A stretch of DNA of 64,000 nucleotides from Mucilaginibacter gracilis. GTDB taxonomy: Bacteria; Bacteroidota; Bacteroidia; Sphingobacteriales; Sphingobacteriaceae. Numbering within the stretch: position 1 is the first letter of the stretch; every line of letters starts with the position of its first letter. Positions 61,490 to 64,000 of this stretch are shown here, piece after piece. The stretch lies in the NCBI RefSeq assembly GCF_003633615.1, contig NZ_RBKU01000001.1:3658001-3722000 (forward strand), written 5' to 3'. Made by a program: the position numbers and the translations under genes. The notes under the pieces are model-generated. The model did not search any database, was not told where the DNA came from, and was given only the letters and a program-made list of their open reading frames with translations.

Positions 61490-61730
61490 GATGTAAGATG
61501 GAATAGGTAAGATGGAAGATGTTTTTATGGGAAAGAGTACGACGTAAGGTAGAAGTAAAAACTGTCTTTGCGAGGTACGAAGCAATCGCACAGAGGCATG
61601 TTCGTCCTGCATATTTTGCCGTTATACGTGCGATTGCCACGCTATCGCTCGCAACGACATGGTTTTTAATTGTATTTTTTCAATCACACCGATTTTTACA
61701 TCTTCCATCTTACCTGAAACATCTTCCATC
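61490..61730. repeat. Word-repeat inverted pair H5 (AAGATGGAAGATG words) enclosing REP copy R3
   Basis: Left arm 61490-61524 and right arm 61698-61730 share an exact 18-nt inverted core (61505-61522 with 61698-61715). The right arm reaches the thioesterase stop codon. The 175-nt interior contains R3. Confidence 0.8.
61564..61660. repeat. REP-like dispersed palindrome, copy R3
   Basis: Begins GTCTTTGCGAGGTACGAAGC and ends CTATCGCTCGCAACGACAT; closest to R1. Confidence 0.8.
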
Positions 61731-62175
61731 AATTACTATTCATAATCAGCCTTGGCTCATCATAGGCAATCATGTTGTCGCGTTGTTTCTTTGGTATCGG
61801 GCTTGATTTTCCGGCTTTGTAATCGTAGCTGATGCAAACGGTTTTGCCTGTGGTGCAAATGTCTTCTTTGCCGTCAACTATTTTTACCAAAATATATTCT
61901 ACATCAAAACTGCTATTTCCCACTCGCGATGTGCGTACATAGCATTTAATTTCATCATCTAAGGTGATGGGTTTGCGGTAATCAATTTCGGAGCGACCGA
62001 GGATAATGCCCATTTCGTTCCAGTCCCACTCAATAATATTGCGCCAGTAGTTGCCGCGGGCTATTTCGAAATAGGTTAGGTACACAGCATTGTTAACGTG
62101 GCCAAAGGCATCCATATCCGAAAAACGGATGTGGATAGGGGTGGTATACTTAAAGTGGGCAATATTTGGGGTCAT
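61729..62175 (-). CDS. Acyl-CoA thioesterase (4HBT / YbgC-like)
   Basis: 148 aa hot-dog fold. HIRFSDMDAFGHVNNAVYLTYFE contains the catalytic Asp of the YbgC/4HBT group, followed by SEIDYRKPITLDDEI and GRSEI. Hydrolyses an acyl-CoA; substrate unknown. Convergent with the oxidase gene across repeat H5. Confidence 0.9.
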   Translation of the reverse strand: MTPNIAHFKYTTPIHIRFSDMDAFGHVNNAVYLTYFEIARGNYWRNIIEWDWNEMGIILGRSEIDYRKPITLDDEIKCYVRTSRVGNSSFDVEYILVKIVDGKEDICTTGKTVCISYDYKAGKSSPIPKKQRDNMIAYDEPRLIMNSN

Positions 62176-62329
62176 AATCGGTCAATATGTCTTTAATAAA
62201 AATTCCTGCACGACAAAATGTCTTGCTGTTCTGTTATTTTGTTCTGTTTTGCGCAAAATAATCAATTGGTACATCAATTGATTAACAAGATACGAAGATA
62301 ATAAAACAAAAAATTAAGGAGATATAAAA

Positions 62330-62770
62330 ATGACATTAGTAAAATTTGCAAACGGACAAAAAAACAATGGTTTAAACCCATTATTCACCGATGTATTTGA
62401 TTCGATATTGAACGATACATTTTTAAGCGAAAGGTTCACCGCTAAAACACCTGCCGTAAACATTGCCGAAACCGAAAACGAGTTCCATATTGAATTGGCC
62501 GCTCCGGGTTTAAGCAAAGAGGATTTTAAAATCAGCGTTGAAAAAAACATCTTAACTGTATCTGCCGAAAAGAAAGCTGAAACCGAAGGCACCGACAAAA
62601 AATACAGCAAAAAGGAGTTTAGCTATAACGCCTTCACCCGCACATTTACCTTGCCCGAAAGTGTAGACTATACAAAAATTGACGCCACCTACACCGATGG
62701 TATTTTGAAACTAAACGTAGCCAAAAAAGAAGAAGCTAAAATTCAAACCCGCGAAATTTCTGTGAAATAA
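62330..62770 (+). CDS. Small heat-shock protein (Hsp20/alpha-crystallin)
   Basis: 146 aa. Alpha-crystallin domain: VNIAETENEFHIELAAPGLS, DFKISVEKNILTVSAEKK, FTLPESVDYTKIDATYTDGI, LKLNVAKKEE. A rare clear ribosome site, AAGGAG, lies about 10 nt before the ATG. ATP-independent holdase. Has its own terminator. Confidence 0.95.
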   Translation: MTLVKFANGQKNNGLNPLFTDVFDSILNDTFLSERFTAKTPAVNIAETENEFHIELAAPGLSKEDFKISVEKNILTVSAEKKAETEGTDKKYSKKEFSYNAFTRTFTLPESVDYTKIDATYTDGILKLNVAKKEEAKIQTREISVK

Positions 62771-62867
62771 GGGTTTTCTATATATAGTATGGGCTACCAT
62801 GTACGGCATAGTGTAATTGATTTGTGAGTATATACATGGTATTTCATATAGGTTGTTAGTTTAGTTT

Positions 62868-62903
62868 AAACGGGGTGTTGCTTAGGCAACATCCCGTTTT
62901 TTT
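62868..62903. terminator. Bidirectional terminator between hsp20 and ppk2
   Basis: AAACGGGGTGTTGC-TTAG-GCAACATCCCGTTT with a T-run; one mismatch in a 14-bp stem. Confidence 0.85.
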
Positions 62904-62904
62904 G

Positions 62905-63783
62905 TTATTCGCTTTTAAGGATTTTGGCGGCCTCTGTTAACTTGTCTTTTTCGGTTTTATCCAGCACCGGGTATTTCAGTTTCATATCCTCCAAAACCTG
63001 TAACACAATGGTTGATATGGCTATGCGCGTAAACCACTTGTTGTCTGCCGGTATAACGTACCAGGGTGCCTGGTTGGTGGCAGTTTGGTTAATAGCGGTT
63101 TTGTAGGCCGCCATATAATCGTTCCAGTATTGCCGCTCTGCAATATCGGCCGACGAAAATTTCCAGTGTTTATCCGTCTTGTCTATCCGTTTTAAAAAGC
63201 GCGCCTTCTGTTCGTCTTTAGATACGTTTAAAAAAAACTTCACAATAGTAGTACCGTTCCCGGTTAAATGAGTTTCAAAATTACGGATGCTGTTATAACG
63301 TTCATCCCAAAAATCGTCGGTAATTTGGCTAAGAGTATCAATTCCGGGTATGCGCTGGTCAATTACAATTTGCGGGTGTACCTTGCAAACCAGCACATTT
63401 TCGTAGTGCGATCGGTTATGTATGCCTATTCTGCCGCGTTCGGGCAGGGCTTTGTAGTGCCGCCACAAAAAATCATGGTCAAGGTCTTCGGCCGATGGTT
63501 GTTTAAAGCTGTACACCTGGCAGCCCTGCGGGTTTAAGCCCGACATGGTGTGCGCAATTGCGCTATCCTTACCCGCTGCATCCATCGCCTGGAAAATAAT
63601 AAGCAAGGCATGTTTGTTCTCGGCGTAAAGTTCGGTTTGCAGGGCCGATATTTTTTCTATCAAATCCGCTAATATCGCTTCGGCATCCTCTTTTTTATAA
63701 CCTGCGGTGTAATCGGTAGCGTGATCTTTCAGATCGAAATGATCGCCTTTAGAAATTTTAAACTTTTTGATGATATTTTCCAT
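62905..63783 (-). CDS. Polyphosphate kinase 2 family protein (class III-like)
   Basis: 292 aa. Walker A variant FQAMDAAGKDSAI, GLNPQGCQVYSFKQPSAEDL, HDFLWRHYKALPERGRIGI and NRSHYENVLVCKVHP are PPK2 signatures. Class III members phosphorylate AMP and ADP with polyphosphate. Stop abuts the shared terminator. Confidence 0.93.
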   Translation of the reverse strand: MENIIKKFKISKGDHFDLKDHATDYTAGYKKEDAEAILADLIEKISALQTELYAENKHALLIIFQAMDAAGKDSAIAHTMSGLNPQGCQVYSFKQPSAEDLDHDFLWRHYKALPERGRIGIHNRSHYENVLVCKVHPQIVIDQRIPGIDTLSQITDDFWDERYNSIRNFETHLTGNGTTIVKFFLNVSKDEQKARFLKRIDKTDKHWKFSSADIAERQYWNDYMAAYKTAINQTATNQAPWYVIPADNKWFTRIAISTIVLQVLEDMKLKYPVLDKTEKDKLTEAAKILKSE

Positions 63784-63894
63784 CTAAAAAATAGATTTGT
63801 GCCAAGTTACCCTAAAATTTATCATTAAAACCATCGTTATTAATATTTGTTGTTTTGGTTATGAACTGGAACCTTTATTTCACATCTTTACCCA

Positions 63895-64000
63895 ATGTTT
63901 AAACGTATAAAAAACCGTTTCCTACGCTACTTCGTCATTTTTATATATTTTATTGTAATATTCTTCTGCGCCATCGAACTTAATTTTTTGTGGCTATTCG
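63895..64000 (+). CDS. Start of a membrane protein, probable class A penicillin-binding protein
   Basis: 35 codons from ATG 63895, then the window ends. A basic start (MFKRIKNRFLRYF) and one membrane segment (VIFIYFIVIFFCAIELNFLWLF) are visible. The NFLWLF end is what I expect at the start of Bacteroidota transglycosylase/transpeptidases, but this rests on 35 residues. Confidence 0.45.
   Translation, partial: MFKRIKNRFLRYFVIFIYFIVIFFCAIELNFLWLF

Noticed and set aside
14590..61730. Word repeats considered as CRISPR arrays
   Set aside because: Words are degenerate, arms are inverted, there are no unique spacers of constant length and no cas genes.

Overview
The window looks like a chromosome segment from a Bacteroidota bacterium of the Sphingobacteriaceae, most like Mucilaginibacter or Pedobacter. 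This rests on gene content (rhamnose operon with fused RhaD aldolase/dehydrogenase, DUF3667, UVR-tailed bifunctional nuclease, HEPN-tailed sulfite reductase, PorT-like porin), on rare Shine-Dalgarno sites, and on Bacteroidota promoter -7 boxes (TAnnTTTG). No rRNA, tRNA or CRISPR array was seen. No database search was possible, so all names rest on motifs and remembered family features.

Layout. 1-4.9 kb: the near-complete 5' part of a CrtA-like monooxygenase, then free methionine sulfoxide reductase, an alpha/beta hydrolase, 3-methyladenine glycosylase, kynureninase and a histone-deacetylase-like amidohydrolase. 5.2-8.6 kb: leftward group of an S26 signal-peptidase-like protein, an MFS and a MATE exporter. 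8.6-13.8 kb: AT-rich accessory island of very small unknown genes and one IS982-type transposase; five successive modules end in convergent genes whose 3' ends overlap. 13.8-20.3 kb: LOG-family protein, Na+/solute symporter, a frameshifted four-helix-bundle gene between inverted repeats, recR, an SDR, a DUF4184 protein, a YrdC/Sua5 protein and YceI. 20.5-28.4 kb: assimilatory sulfate reduction operon (HEPN-tailed sulfite reductase, a siroheme-synthase/TauE fusion, APS reductase, cysD, cysN, a small membrane protein), with an Rrf2 regulator upstream and an attenuator-like leader. 28.6-38.7 kb: L-rhamnose locus (GntR regulator, permease, fused aldolase/dehydrogenase, isomerase, kinase) plus a GH2 glycosidase. 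38.8-64 kb: mostly housekeeping genes (purU, nucleoside permease, etfAB, chrA, dnaB, rlmB, manC, recQ, a TPR-histidine kinase, glutaryl-CoA dehydrogenase, folB, glcD-like, hsp20, ppk2), ending in the start of a probable penicillin-binding protein.

The most unusual content is not protein coding. (1) Five intergenic inverted repeats, each built from its own short degenerate word but with the same layout, sit flush against stop codons; one surrounds the four-helix-bundle pseudogene, one lies inside the rhamnose operon, and one contains a second kind of dispersed repeat. (2) A REP-like palindrome of about 95 bp occurs three times, plus a half copy. (3) A C5/G5 palindrome occurs five times; one copy supplies the stop codon of the MATE gene and another encodes part of the ChrA N-terminus. 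(4) About ten genes carry TAnnTTTR exactly 3-5 nt before the ATG, which predicts leaderless mRNAs and fixes several start codons.
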